A stretch of DNA of 64,000 nucleotides, taken from Apiospora phragmitis (taxonomy: Eukaryota; Ascomycota; Sordariomycetes; Amphisphaeriales; Apiosporaceae). Positions 1 to 11,290 of this stretch are shown one piece after another; within the stretch, counting starts at the first letter, position 1, and every line of letters begins with the position of its first letter. The position numbers and the translations under genes were made by a program. The stretch lies in the NCBI GenBank assembly GCA_038363925.1, contig JAQQWL010000009.1, forward strand, positions 3,410,001 through 3,474,000, read 5' to 3'. Below the pieces are notes generated by a model that saw nothing but the letters and a program-made list of their open reading frames with translations, was not told where the DNA came from and did no database searches.

Positions 1-2
1 GG

Positions 3-1208
3 CTGGATTTCGCACTGACGATTGCCACCATCGTCGTAGCCGTCACAGTCGGCAAGCCCCTATCGATGCTGACATGTGAGGTGCTTCCAGAAAGCTCCCC
101 GTCGTCTCTGGCCGCAAGTGTCACATATGTTGCCAGCACGCAAACTCAAGGTATCACCTACCGGAATGTCTTGTCCAAGGCCGTCAACTACTTTGCCTTT
201 GTCGCCATTAACCAGCCGCACTGCTACGAGATCAAGGCCGTCTGGGGATTGAGCATCGCGCTGTGTGTGCTCTTTGCTTTTAGCGCCATTGTCTGCGTCG
301 GCCTCTGGCGCCGTGTGAAGGTTACAGTTGCCCCTCCCAAGGACATCGAAGGCTAGGGACACGCGGGCGCTCGGGGGGTTGTTGGATCAAGGGGAGATGT
401 AGCTGACTACAGAGAGAAGGGTGTGACATTCGAATTCGTTCCGCCGCCCCCGCCGCCATCCAGTCATGGTGTTCGTGGGGCTTCTGGGCTTTCAAGTCCG
501 ATTCTTCCACCTTCTCGCAGCCTTGGCACCGGCACCGTTCGGCATGCCGGCCCGGCTTTTCATCCGACCTTGGTACATCAATCTCCTGCAGCGCCCCAAG
601 CAGCCCAGCAGGCACCTATCTTTCGGTCCATCGACGAGGATATCGATCCTGTACCTGCCCCTCCGCTGATCGTTCATTCCCGCAATGCCAGTCGGGGCCG
701 TTCCCTGACTGCAAGGCAGAGTGCTGTCACAATGCCGCCCATTCCTGAATCACCTACCGGCCTTGCACCTCCTAATGCAAACTCACCGACAGATGACTTT
801 ATCCCCATCATTCACCAATGCGGGCCAGGCAAGATCCAGACAAGAGCCTTGTTTCCGCCCGGGCCGACCAGGGGGGTAGCTAAAGATGACGAGGATGAGG
901 GCTTCACGCCTATAACGCCGTCCCCTTCAGATACTTCTCCGAAATCGCCACGAAGGTGGTTAACGAGTAGCCCTCGCGATGTTTTGGGTATTCCCGTGAG
1001 CAAAGTCTTCCTCGCGCGCAAATTGCGCAAGAGTAACGATGTCGAAGATTTGGAACCTCTGAGTCCCCGCGAAGCACCTACATCATCATATCCACCTGTT
1101 CCAGCAGTGGTGCAGGGGGCGAAGGAGCGTAAGACAATATGGGGGTTTGTGGAAGGGTGGTGGGATCTTGGGCTATTAGATCGTGGGAGGAGCCTGAGGA
1201 GGAAGTAA
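3..1208 (+). CDS. MARVEL-domain membrane protein, 3' part of the gene
   Basis: The gene runs off the left edge. The frame is open from base 3 to a TAG at 354-356, then open again in the same frame from 357 to TAA at 1206-1208. The first part has a hydrophobic helix, a V-G-K-P-L-S motif followed by a Cys-bearing loop, and a final helix (about 237-305) ending in W-R-R, as in fungal MARVEL-like four-helix proteins. The second part is a low-complexity Pro/Ser-rich tail with a proline run at about 438-464, P-P-I-P-E-S-P at about 733, a conserved-looking W-G-F-V-E-G-W-W-D-L-G-L-L segment and a basic end (R-R-K). I read both as one protein, with the TAG inside a small intron, because such tails follow MARVEL domains in related fungi. 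The alternative is a protein ending at 356 plus an unrelated downstream frame. The second part has no ATG of its own near its start, only GTG at 423, which favours one gene. Base composition is normal and there is no RIP signature. Function is unknown beyond a likely plasma-membrane location. Confidence 0.6.
313..412 (+). other. probable small intron region in the MARVEL gene
   Basis: This stretch holds the in-frame TAG (354-356) between the membrane part and the tail. Possible donors are GTGTGA at 313, GTGAAG at 315 and GTTACA at 321. A good fungal branch site, GCTGAC, lies at 402-407, followed by the acceptor TACAG ending at 412; TAG ending at 402 is another acceptor. Donor 313 with acceptor 402 keeps the frame into the tail. 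The 412 acceptor needs a donor in a phase I did not find. The exact junctions are therefore open. Confidence 0.4.
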
Positions 1209-1500
1209 TGTATTGATTATTGTCGTCGTGGTTACCCTGGGAGGCTCGAAAATAGTTGCGGTAATAGCTTAGCTGGAATGGCGTTTGATTTTTTACGATA
1301 GTATAAGATTAAGTAAATTATGAAGCCTTGACAAGAAAACGAGTTGGGTATCCTTGTGGTAAGAACGAAGTCTTTGGACCTCCGCTTATTAGGTAAAGAC
1401 TCCCTTCTTAAGGCAGGTAACGGGACTATCTAAGCCTCTCGAGGCTTATAGACACCGATCATCCGGATTTAACCCAGCCTCGAAATGCTCGTAAAACCCG
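1209..1500. other. 3' flank of the gene and edge of the AT-rich block
   Basis: No gene is seen here. Composition is mixed up to about 1490 and then changes abruptly to more than 80 percent A+T by eye. Two short inverted repeats occur: AGTCTTT (1369-1375) with AAAGACT (1395-1401), extended by ACCT/AGGT inside the loop; and AAGCCT (1432-1437) with AGGCTT (1442-1447) around a 4-base loop. They could be 3'-end structures or remains of a small inverted-repeat element. Confidence 0.4.
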
Positions 1501-1509
1501 CTATTTTAT

Positions 1510-1583
1510 TATATTTTTAATAAAATTTAATAAATTAACGACGCTTTATATTTTTAATAAAATATAATGAATTAGCGACGCCT
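1510..1583. repeat. two-copy 37-bp tandem repeat at the AT-block edge
   Basis: Copy 1 (1510-1546) and copy 2 (1547-1583) both start TATATTTTTAATAAAAT and both carry a GCGACGC or ACGACGC end. They differ at a few bases. The repeat sits immediately inside the compositional boundary. Confidence 0.7.
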
Positions 1584-2079
1584 TTTAAAAATAAAATAAT
1601 AGTTTTATAATAATATTTTTTAAAAAGTTATAATAAAAGTAAAGAAAAATATTTCTTAAAATTTAATTTTTTTAAGTTTTTTATAATTGTTTAATATAAG
1701 TTAACTATAAACTTTAAAAATTATATAATATAAACTATAAAAACTTTATTTTAATATTATATCTTTATAGGTTTTTTATAAGTTAAATTAATTTATAAGA
1801 AAATTTTTAAAAAAAAAGTTTATTATATATAGAAAATTAACTATTTAATATATAAGCTTTTAATAATTAATAATAAAGCGATTATTTAAAAAATCTCCCT
1901 TTTTTTAAATATTATATTAAGTTTAATTTAATTATAATTGATATATAATAAACGTTATTTAAGTTTTTTTTAAAAAAAAAAAAACTTAATAAAATATACT
2001 TAAGTTTAAATTAATAATATAAAAGAGTATTTAAATATATAATAATAAAAACGCTCTATTATAATAATAAAAGTAATAA
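1584..2079. repeat. AT-rich relic with a truncated gypsy LTR end
   Basis: No gene is seen. From about 1944 the sequence TATAATAAACG followed by a TTTAAGTTTTT tract matches the decayed LTR starts at 14151, 37300 and 45031. The match breaks near 2075, where a Fot1/pogo relic begins. The part before 1944 could not be assigned. Confidence 0.4.
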
Positions 2080-3185
2080 AATACGCGGCTTTAAAAGCGA
2101 TAAAGAATTTTAACTTTATAGTATAATTATTAACGTTTTAATAAATAACTGAATTATTTTCGAATATACGAGCTTTAATAGTGAATAAAGTATTAATAAT
2201 ATTTAATAATTATAGTAAATAAAATAAATAAAGAGGTATATTAAGCGTAATATTATTATTACTTTTATAATATAATTTAAATTATATTAAAATATAACTC
2301 TTATAGCCGTTAAAGATTAAAAAGCGATAATAACCTTTCGTTTATAGTTTAATATATTTATTAAAGTATTTAATTTAATTCTAGCTTATTTCGTTATTAG
2401 TTTAATTTTTAATTTTTTTTTAATTATTTAATCGCTTAATAAATCTTATTTATAAGTTTAATTTATAAAGTAATATTAATTTTTAATAATTAAAAACGGC
2501 GGGATATATTAGTTCTTTAAATTAATATATTTAATAGCCGTTAATGAGTTTTAATTATTAAATTAAACTAATTTCGCTTTTTTATATTAATTAATACGTA
2601 TTATAACGAGTATTAATTTCATTATATTTAATATAAAGCTGGTTTTATTAAAATTATATATATATTTTATTAAAGATATTATATTTTATTTTAATATTTA
2701 TAACTAGTTTAAATATTTATAAAAAACCTTTTAATAATTATATTAATAGTTTATTTTAATTTTAAAGTTTAAGTTATATTTAATAAATCGTTTAATTTTA
2801 TATTTATTAACGTGTTTAGCGTTACGTAATATTTAAAAAATTAACTAATTTTTTTATTAATAATATTAAAATATATTCTTTAGATATTTAAATTAAATAT
2901 ATATTTACGAAATAATTTCTTTAATCGAGTTTAATTTACATTATAAGTATTAAATTTTATATTATTAAGTTTAATTATAAACTTAATAATATAAAGTGGC
3001 TTTAAAAACGTTATATATTATTATGGTAACTTTTTTACTTATTAAATCTAAAAGTTTTTACATTATATAAATTATTAAAACGATCTTTTTTTAAATAAAT
3101 TAAGTATTATAAGTATAAAGTTATTATATATTATATATAATTAAAGTTAAAGATTAATAAAAGTAAACTATTTAATAATAATTTA
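2080..3185 (-). mobile_element. decayed Fot1/pogo-type DNA transposon (F0), 5'-truncated
   Basis: This aligns with the middle and right part of the better copies at 3331 and 9461, for example AAATACGCGGCTTTAAAAGCG at its start and GAGGTATATTAAGCGTAAT near 2236. Its right end near 3150-3185 resembles the worn terminal inverted repeat. It resembles the copies at 15930 and 18382 more than those at 3331 and 9461, so at least two subfamilies exist. The strand given is that of the transposase. No frame survives. Confidence 0.6.
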
Positions 3186-3330
3186 TATTAATTAATTCTT
3201 AAATATTATAATAATAAATTATTAAAAATTTAAAAAGTTGTTATAAGAATTAATTTATATTAATTATTTAAATATAAACAAATATAAAAAAAAGTTTTAT
3301 ACTTTAATAATTATATTTAAAAGCTATATA
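3186..3330. other. unassigned AT-rich spacer
   Basis: This is a very AT-rich stretch between two Fot1/pogo copies. I see no gene and no clear match to other repeats in the window. It ends in TA at 3329-3330, the target dinucleotide of the next element. Confidence 0.4.
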
Positions 3331-5144
3331 ACGTGGTTTATTATTAAGTCGGCTATATTACTAAGTCGGCCACTTTTCTTACATCTCACTATTTTTATAT
3401 AAATTAATTTAACCTTAACACTTTAAGTTAATTAAAATTATTCTCTATTCGATTCGCTGCTTAATTTTATATATTTTTTATATATTCGCGTATTATAACC
3501 TATTTCGCCGTAGATATTAAAGCGCCTTTTACCGGTCGCCCTCCGTTTTAACGAACCCCCCCTTTCGTATTTATTAGTTATTAAACGCTTCCCTTTTACC
3601 TTCTCGTTTTATAACTTTTAAGATTCCCATATAATAAGGGCTCTTTTAAGCTAGACGCGCGATTTTTTAACTTTCCGGCGTTTAAAAAGTATTAAATTAA
3701 TCTCTTATAAAGTACGTATTTAATCTTTTATAAAGGTTATTTTATATATTATTATGTATATAATTTTCGTTAACTATTTAATTTATAATATTTAAAATTA
3801 ATATTAAAGAGCTTTTTTAATAAATAAAAACCTTATTTTTAATAAAAATAAAGTATTTAAAGGTTATAAGTATAACTCGTTCTCGAGCGCGACGAGCTAA
3901 GTATAAACGTTTAAAAACGTATATTTAATTTATTAACTATTTCGTTTAAATAATAAAATATTAACTTAAATATAAAATTTAAATTTAATATTAATTTTTA
4001 TAAAAATAATAAAATACGCGGCCTTTAAAGTGATAAAAAAATTTAACTTAATAATATAATTTATCAACGTTTTAATAAATAGTTTAAATTTTCTCGAATA
4101 AATAAGCTTTAATAGCGAATAAAGTATTATATTTAAAAACTAGAGTAGATAAAAAAATAAAGAGGTATATTAAGCGTAATAATGCCGTTATTTTTATAAT
4201 ATTTCTCGAATTTAGTTAAAATATAGCTTTTATAACCGTTTAAGATTAAATAGCGATAAAAGCTTTTCGTCTGCGCTTTAATATATTTATCGAAATACCG
4301 AATCTAGTTTAAGCTCGTTTAGTTATCGATTTAATCATTAAAAGTCGGTTTAATTACTTAATTATTTAATAGGTCGTATTTATAAAACTAATATATAAGG
4401 TAATATTAATTTTAAACGATTAAAAACGGCGGAATTTATGAAGTTTATAAATTAATATATTTAATAGCTATTAATTATTCTTAATTATTAAGCTAAACCG
4501 ATTTCGCTTTTTTATAACAATCGGCGCGTACTACGACGAGTATTAACTTAATTATATTTATTATTAAGCCGGTTTTATGAAAATTCTATATAGTTTTATT
4601 TAAAATGTTATATTTAATTTTAATACTTACGATTAGCGCGAACTAGTTAGAAATAATACTTATATTTTTATAAAAAACTTTTTAATAATCATATTGACGG
4701 TTTATTCGAGTTTTAAAATCCGGGTTACGGTCGATAAAACGTTTAACTTAATATCTATTAACGCGGTCGCCGCCACGTAATTTTAAAAAGATTAGTTATA
4801 TTTCTTATAATATTAATATTAAAAGGTACTTTTTAAATATTTAAATTAATTATATAATTACGAAGTATTTCTTTTTTAATTAATTTAATTTATATTATAA
4901 ATATCGGATTTCGCGTCGAGGTTCGATACCGCGGAGTTAGTCGCCTAAAATAGTGCGGTGGACGGCGTACACTTTCGTAGTAGCTTTTTAATTAATTTAA
5001 TTCGGACCTTTTCACGTCGCTTAAATTATTAAAACAATACGATCTTTTTTTAATTAAATTAGTATTAGAGTTATAAAGATATTACGTATTAAATTTAATT
5101 ATATAAATTAGGAAAAAAGTGACTAACTTAATAATAAATTACGT
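3331..5144 (-). mobile_element. Fot1/pogo-type transposon, full length but RIP-decayed (F1)
   Basis: The element is about 1.81 kb, close to the usual 1.9 kb of Fot1-type elements, and is flanked by TA on both sides (3329-3330 and 5145-5146). The left end starts ACGTGGTTTATTATTAAGTC and carries the word AAGTCGGC twice, as pogo-type ends with internal repeats do. The right end is its worn inverse. The transposase runs on the minus strand. In the aligned copy at 14397 the decayed frame still shows a pogo DDE context (N-F-N-E) and, further on, K-A-K-S-V and I-P-P-F-L-I-V. All frames are broken by stops. Confidence 0.8.
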
Positions 5145-5146
5145 TA

Positions 5147-5316
5147 TATATATATAAAATGTTTAATCTCTTATCTTATAAACTTCTTTTATTTAATTAA
5201 TTTTAAATTTTATATTTATTTAATTAATTTTAAGTTTTATATTTATTAAATTAAATTATTTATTAAAGTATTTGTATATAAAATATAATACTTTTAATAA
5301 AACTTAATTTATTATT
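5147..5316. repeat. AT-rich spacer with a short tandem duplication
   Basis: No gene is seen. A unit of about 27 bases built on TTTAATTAATTTTAAGTTTTATA occurs twice within about 5191-5245. The stretch lies between the F1 transposon and the 79-base duplication. Confidence 0.5.
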
Positions 5317-5466
5317 ATTTTTAATAAAAAGATATTATTTAAAAGAAACTATTAATTAAAAAAAGAAATATAAAACTTTAAAGAATTTATATATAATTTT
5401 TAATAAAAAGATATTATTTAAAAGAAACTATTAATTAAAAAAAGAAATATAAAACTTGAAAGAATT
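5317..5466. repeat. 79-bp tandem duplication, nearly identical copies
   Basis: Units at 5317-5395 and 5396-5466 share an AATAAAAAGATATTATTT start and a GAAATATAAAACTT end and differ at about one base over the compared part. Such identity inside a heavily mutated block suggests that the duplication arose after the mutation. Confidence 0.8.
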
Positions 5467-5517
5467 AATTATATATAAATTAAAAGGTTATTATATAATT
5501 ATAAGCTATAACTATAA

Positions 5518-6045
5518 TAGTACGACCTAGCTTAATCATTCGGCTAGACCCACCTTCGACACGGCCCTACGATGCCCCGAAGCGCGTACGAAACCTAGCA
5601 CAAGGAACTGCCCCGCGGGACAGTACCTACGAATCCACCCACGATGACTAACACCACGATAACGGACTACGCCTAAGGACGACCCAACGTAGAATGGACA
5701 GTACAGGATAGACAGTAGAGGATGGGCAGTACTAGATGAACAAGTAAAGCTAGATAACTAACGGAGGGATCACGTGACGATAAGATAAGGCGTAGCTTAG
5801 CGGAGCGACACCGAGTAGCTTAGCGTTATTTAATTAGGTAATATTAATTACGATTAATTAAAACTAAGTGATAAAAAAATTAATAAAAAAAAAGTGAAAT
5901 ATATAATAATAATCGTTATTTATATATTTTATATAAATATTATCTACTCTTATAATGAATTTAAGTATTAATTTAATTTATTAATAAAGTAAATAACTTT
6001 AATAACTTTATTGTATAAATATTTTTATTTAATTACTCTTTATAT
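5518..6045 (+). mobile_element. gypsy LTR relic, U3 variant IV
   Basis: The start TAGTACGACCTAG matches the sense start of the other LTRs in the window (TGTTACGACCTAG in the solo LTR). The first 330 bases stayed rather GC-rich. Inside are a four-unit 14-base tandem at 5692-5747 and the palindrome CACGTG at 5771-5776. The 3' half is an AT-rich stretch resembling the ends of the E2 and E3 LTRs (for example TATATTTTATATAAATA). The right edge is not sharp. No internal region follows that I can recognise, so it may be a solo or truncated LTR. Confidence 0.6.
5692..5747 (+). repeat. 14-bp U3 minisatellite, four units
   Basis: The units GAATGGACAGTACA, GGATAGACAGTAGA, GGATGGGCAGTACT and AGATGAACAAGTAA lie head to tail. 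A related 14-base array is present in the E3 LTR at 45300-45384. Such arrays in U3 may hold transcription-factor sites; that is inference. Confidence 0.7.
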
Positions 6046-7336
6046 TAAAAAATACGCTTTATAAGTTTATAATTTATTTTTAAACTTTTAAAATAATAAA
6101 AACAGGGTATATTAGCGGTAAAATTATTAAAAGTAATATACTTTTAAAAAAACCCGCTTATAAACTATTTTAAATTTCGATTTTTTAAATATAATTTATA
6201 ATAAGTATATATTATAATATAAATAAAAAAGAAGAGAACTTATTAAATTCGGTAAAAAAACGATAAGAAATAATACTTATAAGAATTAACCGATTTAAAG
6301 AAAAGGAAATAAAAAAGTTTAAAGCTAATAGATTATAAAACTTTAAATATATTATTTAAAATAAATTACTAATTAATAGTATAATTTTAAAAGTATTTAT
6401 AAGAAATAAATAAATATGTAATTACGAAATATATTTTATATAAATTTATTTAATTTTAATAATTAATTTAAATATTAATTTAACTTATTAATAATTATAA
6501 CGATTTTATTATATAAATACTTTTATTATTATTTATTATATTAATAAATCGTTTATTTCATTATACGTTTAAGTAATTTCTTATATTATTAATATAAACT
6601 TAAGCATATTTTATTAAGTTTCTTTTAAAACTTAAATAACGTTCGTTATAAAAAAGCTAAGGCTATAGCGGTGAAGGCTTAAGCTATAGCGGGTAAATAC
6701 CGTGGCGAGCGTTAAAAGGAGCTATTAAAGCGCCGTATTAATATATTATAATAGTTAATATAATATTAACGTTTATATAAAGCTAATATAATAATAGCGC
6801 GCTTTTAATTAATTTAATTTCAGCTTTTATATATCGCTTAAATTAGTAAAGCGATTTAATTTTTTTTAAAACAAAATTAATATAATATTAATAAAATTAT
6901 TACGTATAAAAATTTAAAAAAAAGTATATTAATCGTAATTAATTTTATAATAAGCTTTTAATAGCTTTTTTTAAAATAAAAAAAAAGTATTAGCGTAGTA
7001 ATAAAAATTAAACGCGGATAAAAAAAGAAGCGAACGAGAAGCTTTTATTACTCTATTTTAAGTTAGCGAAGCTGTAGTCTTAATTTACCGAGGCGGCTAG
7101 TCGCTTACTCCGTATTTAAAAAATTCGACGTAAAGTAAAGGAACGAGGTGTGGATTTATTAAGCGGGGGATATAAAATCTAAACGTTAAAAACGATATCT
7201 TTTTTATTTTAAATAATTATAAAAGATATTTAATAAATAACCTTTAATATATAAACGTTTTAATTAATATAAACTAAGGGTTTTTTAATATAAGTAATTC
7301 TAAAAATCTTAGTTTATTAATTAAGGGTCTTTTTAT
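6046..7336. repeat. mixed retroelement relics, no gene
   Basis: About 6410-6560 resembles the 3' half of the E2/E3-type LTR (TATATTTTATATAAATTTATT then ATTTAAATATTAATTTAACTT). At 6655-6700 the word GCTATAGCGG occurs twice close together in a more GC-rich patch. The part from about 6900 to 7336 lies where E1 has its antisense accessory gene next to pol, but I could not recognise that gene here. Confidence 0.35.
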
Positions 7337-9460
7337 TTAAACTTTTAAAGTTTTATAACGATATTTTAAAAAATTTTCTTAAATTTTTATTTAATTTTTA
7401 AGTATTAATTTTTAATTACTACCCTTTTTATTAAACGAGGTATTAAAAAAAATCTTTTTAATAATTTTACTTAATTTATAATTTATATAAACTTGTTTTA
7501 ACTTTAAATTATATATTAATAGAAATATTCTTAATTATTAGTTTTAATAATAAAATAATAATAGTAGTTTTTAATTCGTTTTTAAAATAACTTTTATAAT
7601 TTTAAATAATTTGAAATTTTTAAAAACTAATTTATCGCTTAATTAATTTAATTCTAATATTTTATTATTAAAAGTAAACTTTTCTTTCCCTCTTTAAAGG
7701 TTAATTTATTTTACTTTCTTTAATCGCTATATTTCTTTTCTTTACTTTTTTAAAAAACGAGGTTTAATTATAAAATAATTTATAATTATTTTAGTATATA
7801 TATTAATAATTAGTATTAATTCTTAGTTTAAAGGGTTTTTTAATAATTTTTAAATTATATTAGTAATTAGCTTAAAATAATAGTACGTATTATTTTATTA
7901 TTTATATTATTATAAATAAACTATATTATAAGTAATAATAGAACTTAATTATTTTATTTATAATGAATATAATAATATAAATATTCTTTTAAAGTTTAAT
8001 TTATTTATTTAAAGATAGTAAATTATAAATAACTTATATTTAACGCCGAGTTATATTATAAGTAATTTTTTAAACTTAGTAATAAATAGTTTATATTAAT
8101 TTAAAGTAATTATTTCTAATAACTCGTATTATTTAATAGTAATATAAAAGAATATATAAGCTAAGTTATTAATATCGCTAGACTTTTTATATAATAAAAA
8201 AGAAATTTACTTTATAAATTTATTTATAATTATTAAAACGTTATTATAAATAACTTTAATTACGGGTTCTTTTAATAAAAGTAGTTTAATAACGAAATTA
8301 AATATAAGTAATTTTTATACTTTATTTAATAATATAATTAATTATAATTCTTTATATAATTAATCTTTAATAGCTTTAACTTTATTATAAAGGTTATATT
8401 TATTAATTACTTTAGTTATACTTAATTTATAGTTTTAATAATCGAATTACTTAATTATTTATTTTAAAGTTTTAAATATACCTTAGTAATTATACGCCAG
8501 GTATTCGTAGAATTCTTTAATAATATTACGATCGGCGGGTTAGTCCCACGCGGGGTAGCACTTTAGGCGTAGAATTAGACAGAAATGACCGTCTAGTCAT
8601 TTTCGAAGCTTTTGCTTTATAGCGAAGTGGTTAGTCTAAACGCACTGTAATAAATAAATTAATTTCGATATTATTTAAGGATATAAATTTTTATTATAGT
8701 AATAAATAAAGCCGTTTTTTATATAAATAATTTTATATTTAATATATAACTTAAATATATTATAATAATATTAAGTTTTCGTTTTAGTTTTCTATTAAAA
8801 TAGGTTTAGTCTTAAGTAGAACTTTTTTTTTAATAATCGAGTCGTTAGCTTAATACATCGACGTAATTACTTTTATTACCCTTTTAATAAATAATAATAA
8901 AGTTAAATGTTTAAAAAAATCGATTTGTTATATTTATTATTTAATTAACTCTTTAATAATATTTATTATAAACCTTTATTAATTTCATTATTTTATTAAA
9001 ATAATATTTTTATTTTTTATAAGCTTTAATAATAATTATTAACCCTTTATTAGAAATTTAATAATTAAATTTTAATTTATTTAACTTCTTATTATTATCT
9101 CATTAACTTAGCCACCCTTTAATCGTATAATTTAAACCGTTAATTTTAGCTTTAAAAGGTTTTATAAAGCTTATTATACGAAGTATTAGTTAATTAAAAT
9201 ACGCTGTTTTATAGCGTAAAAGGCTTCGACTTTTTTCGTTTATTAAAATAATTTTTCTTTTTTCGTTAAGTTTATTAAAGTGTTATTAATTTATTAAACC
9301 TAGGGCTTAAAATTTAATAATAATTAATTACTTTTAAAAAAGATTTTACCTTTATAACACTTATAAGCGTAAGCTACTCTTTAATTATTAAAAATTTTAA
9401 AGGTTTAATTTTAATTTCTTTAAAAGATATTATATATTTTACGATTATAATTAATCGTTA
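7337..9460 (-). mobile_element. gypsy relic G5, 3' part of pol
   Basis: Aligned blocks match the minus-strand pol of E1: about 7337-7360 with 46770-46795 (AAACTTTTAAAGTTTT), 7428-7505 with the chromodomain end at 46851, and 7780-8500 with the integrase region at 47230-47980. Order and orientation are the same as in E1. All frames are destroyed. The copy is interrupted at 9461 by a Fot1/pogo element and continues at 11291. Confidence 0.65.
8517..8665 (+). mobile_element. small GC-rich insert in G5, possibly SINE-like
   Basis: When G5 is aligned with E1 (near 48003-48045), about 145 bases are extra in G5 and much less AT-rich than the surroundings. The insert contains TAGCGAAGTGG, which fits the RNA polymerase III A-box consensus TRGYNNARNNG, followed by GTTAGTCTAAACGCACTG and an AT-rich tail of TAATAAATAAATTAA. 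I found no convincing B box. It could be a tRNA-derived SINE, a MITE, or a fragment of something else. Confidence 0.3.
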
Positions 9461-11290
9461 ACATGGTTTATTACTAAGTCGACTATATTATTAAGTAGGC
9501 CACACTTTTTATATTTTACCACTTTTATATAAATTAATTTAATTTAAACTCTTTAAAGTAATTAAAATTACTCTTTATTTAATTCGCTACTTAATTTTAT
9601 ATACTTTTTATATATTCACCTATTATAACCTATTTCGTTATAAATATTATAGCGCCTTCTATCGGTCGCCCTCCGTTTCGACGAACCCCTCGTTCCGTAT
9701 TTATTAATCGCTAAACGCTTCGTTTTTACCTTCTTATTTTATAGCTTTTAAGATTCCTATATAATAAAGGATCTTCTAAGCTAGACGCGCGATTTTCTAA
9801 TTCTTCGGCGCTTAGAAAGTATTAAATTAGCTTTTTTAAAGTACGGATTTAATTTTTTATTAAGGTTATTTTATATATTATTATATATATACCTTTCGTT
9901 ATTTAATTTATAATACTTAAAATTAATATCGAAGAGCTTTTTTAAAAAGTAAAAACCTTATTTTTAATAAAAATAAAGTATCTAGTCGTTTATTAAGGGT
10001 TGGACGGCGTTTAGGGGTTATAGGTACTAGCCGTCCCTAAACGCGACGAGTTAAGTATAGGTGTCCGAAAACGTATATATAGCTTATTAATTACTTCGTC
10101 CGGGTAATAAAATATGAAACTAAATACGTTCAATTTAAATTTAATATTATTTCTTATAAAAATAATAAAATACGCGGCTTTAAAAGCGATAAAGAACTTT
10201 AACTTCGTAATATAATTTATTAACGCTTTAATAAATAGCTTGATTTCTTTTAAATAAGTACGTTTTAATAGCGAATAAAATATTTTATTTAAAAGCTAAT
10301 ATAAGTAAAAAAGGTAAAGAAATATACTAAGCGTAATAATGCTATTATTTTTATAATATTTCTCGAATTCGGTTAAAATATAGCTTTCGTAACCGTTTAA
10401 AATTAAGAGGCGATAAGAGCTCTTCGTTTATATTTTTATATATTTATTAAAATACCGAATTTAATTAGGGCTCGTTTCGTTATTAGTTTAGTTATTAAAA
10501 ATCGGTTTAATTATTTAATCGCCCGGTAGGGCGTGATTACGAAACTAATTTATAAGGTAATGTTAGTTTTATAAATTAATATATTTAATAATTATTAATA
10601 ATTTTTAATTATTAAGTTAAATTAATGTCGCTTATTTATAACGATCGGCGCGTATTATAATAAATATTAATCCGATTATATTTATTATAAAAACGGTTTT
10701 ATTAAAATGTTACATATCTTTATTTTATATATCGTATTTAGTTTTAATATTCGCGATTAGCGCGAACTAGTAAGAAATAATACCTACATTTTTATAAAAA
10801 GCCTTTTAATAATTATATTAACGGTTTATTATAGTTTTAAAGTCTAGGTTACGGTTAATAAAGCGTTTAATTTAATACTTATTAACGCGGTCGCCGCCGC
10901 GCGATTTTAAAAAGAAATTAATTATATCTCTTATAATACTAAGATAAAAAAGTAATTTTTAAATATTTAAATTAATTATATAATTACGAAGCACTTATTT
11001 TTTAATTAATTTTAATTCATATTATAAATATCGAATTTCGCGTCGAGGTTTAGTACCGCGGAATCGGTCGCTTAAAATAGGTCAGGGGACGTCGTACACT
11101 TTCGTAATAGCTTTTTAACTAATTCGATTTAAACTTTCTCGCGTCGCTTAGATTATTAAAATAATACGATCTTTTTTTAATTTAATCAATATTATAATTA
11201 TAAAGATATTACGTATTAAAATTTAATTATGTACGTTAGAAAAAAGAGTGGCCTACTTAATAATATAGCTGACTTAATAGTAAACTATAT
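9461..11290 (-). mobile_element. Fot1/pogo-type transposon, full length but RIP-decayed (F2)
   Basis: The element is 1830 bases, flanked by TA at 9459-9460 and 11291-11292, with inverted ends (ACATGGTTTATTACTAAGTC and its worn inverse ending TAAACTATAT). It aligns throughout with F1. It is inserted in the reverse-transcriptase part of G5, whose sequence resumes on the other side (AAATTCGCTTTTCTTAAATT corresponds to E1 at about 48950). The transposase relic is on the minus strand. Confidence 0.85.

Noticed and set aside
60..615. Minus-strand frames at 60-362 and 322-615
   Set aside because: Shadows of the MARVEL gene, whose plus-strand translation has clear membrane helices.
812..1030. Minus-strand 72-codon frame and the other short frames at 466-677
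   Set aside because: They lie within the tail-coding region in other frames and have no domain.
1930..2000. Possible centromere or telomere repeats in the AT-rich block
   Set aside because: No telomere hexamers or regular satellite array were seen; the runs belong to mutated LTR sequence.
5191..5466. CRISPR-like short repeats
   Set aside because: The repeats are adjacent duplications without spacers, in a fungal nuclear setting.
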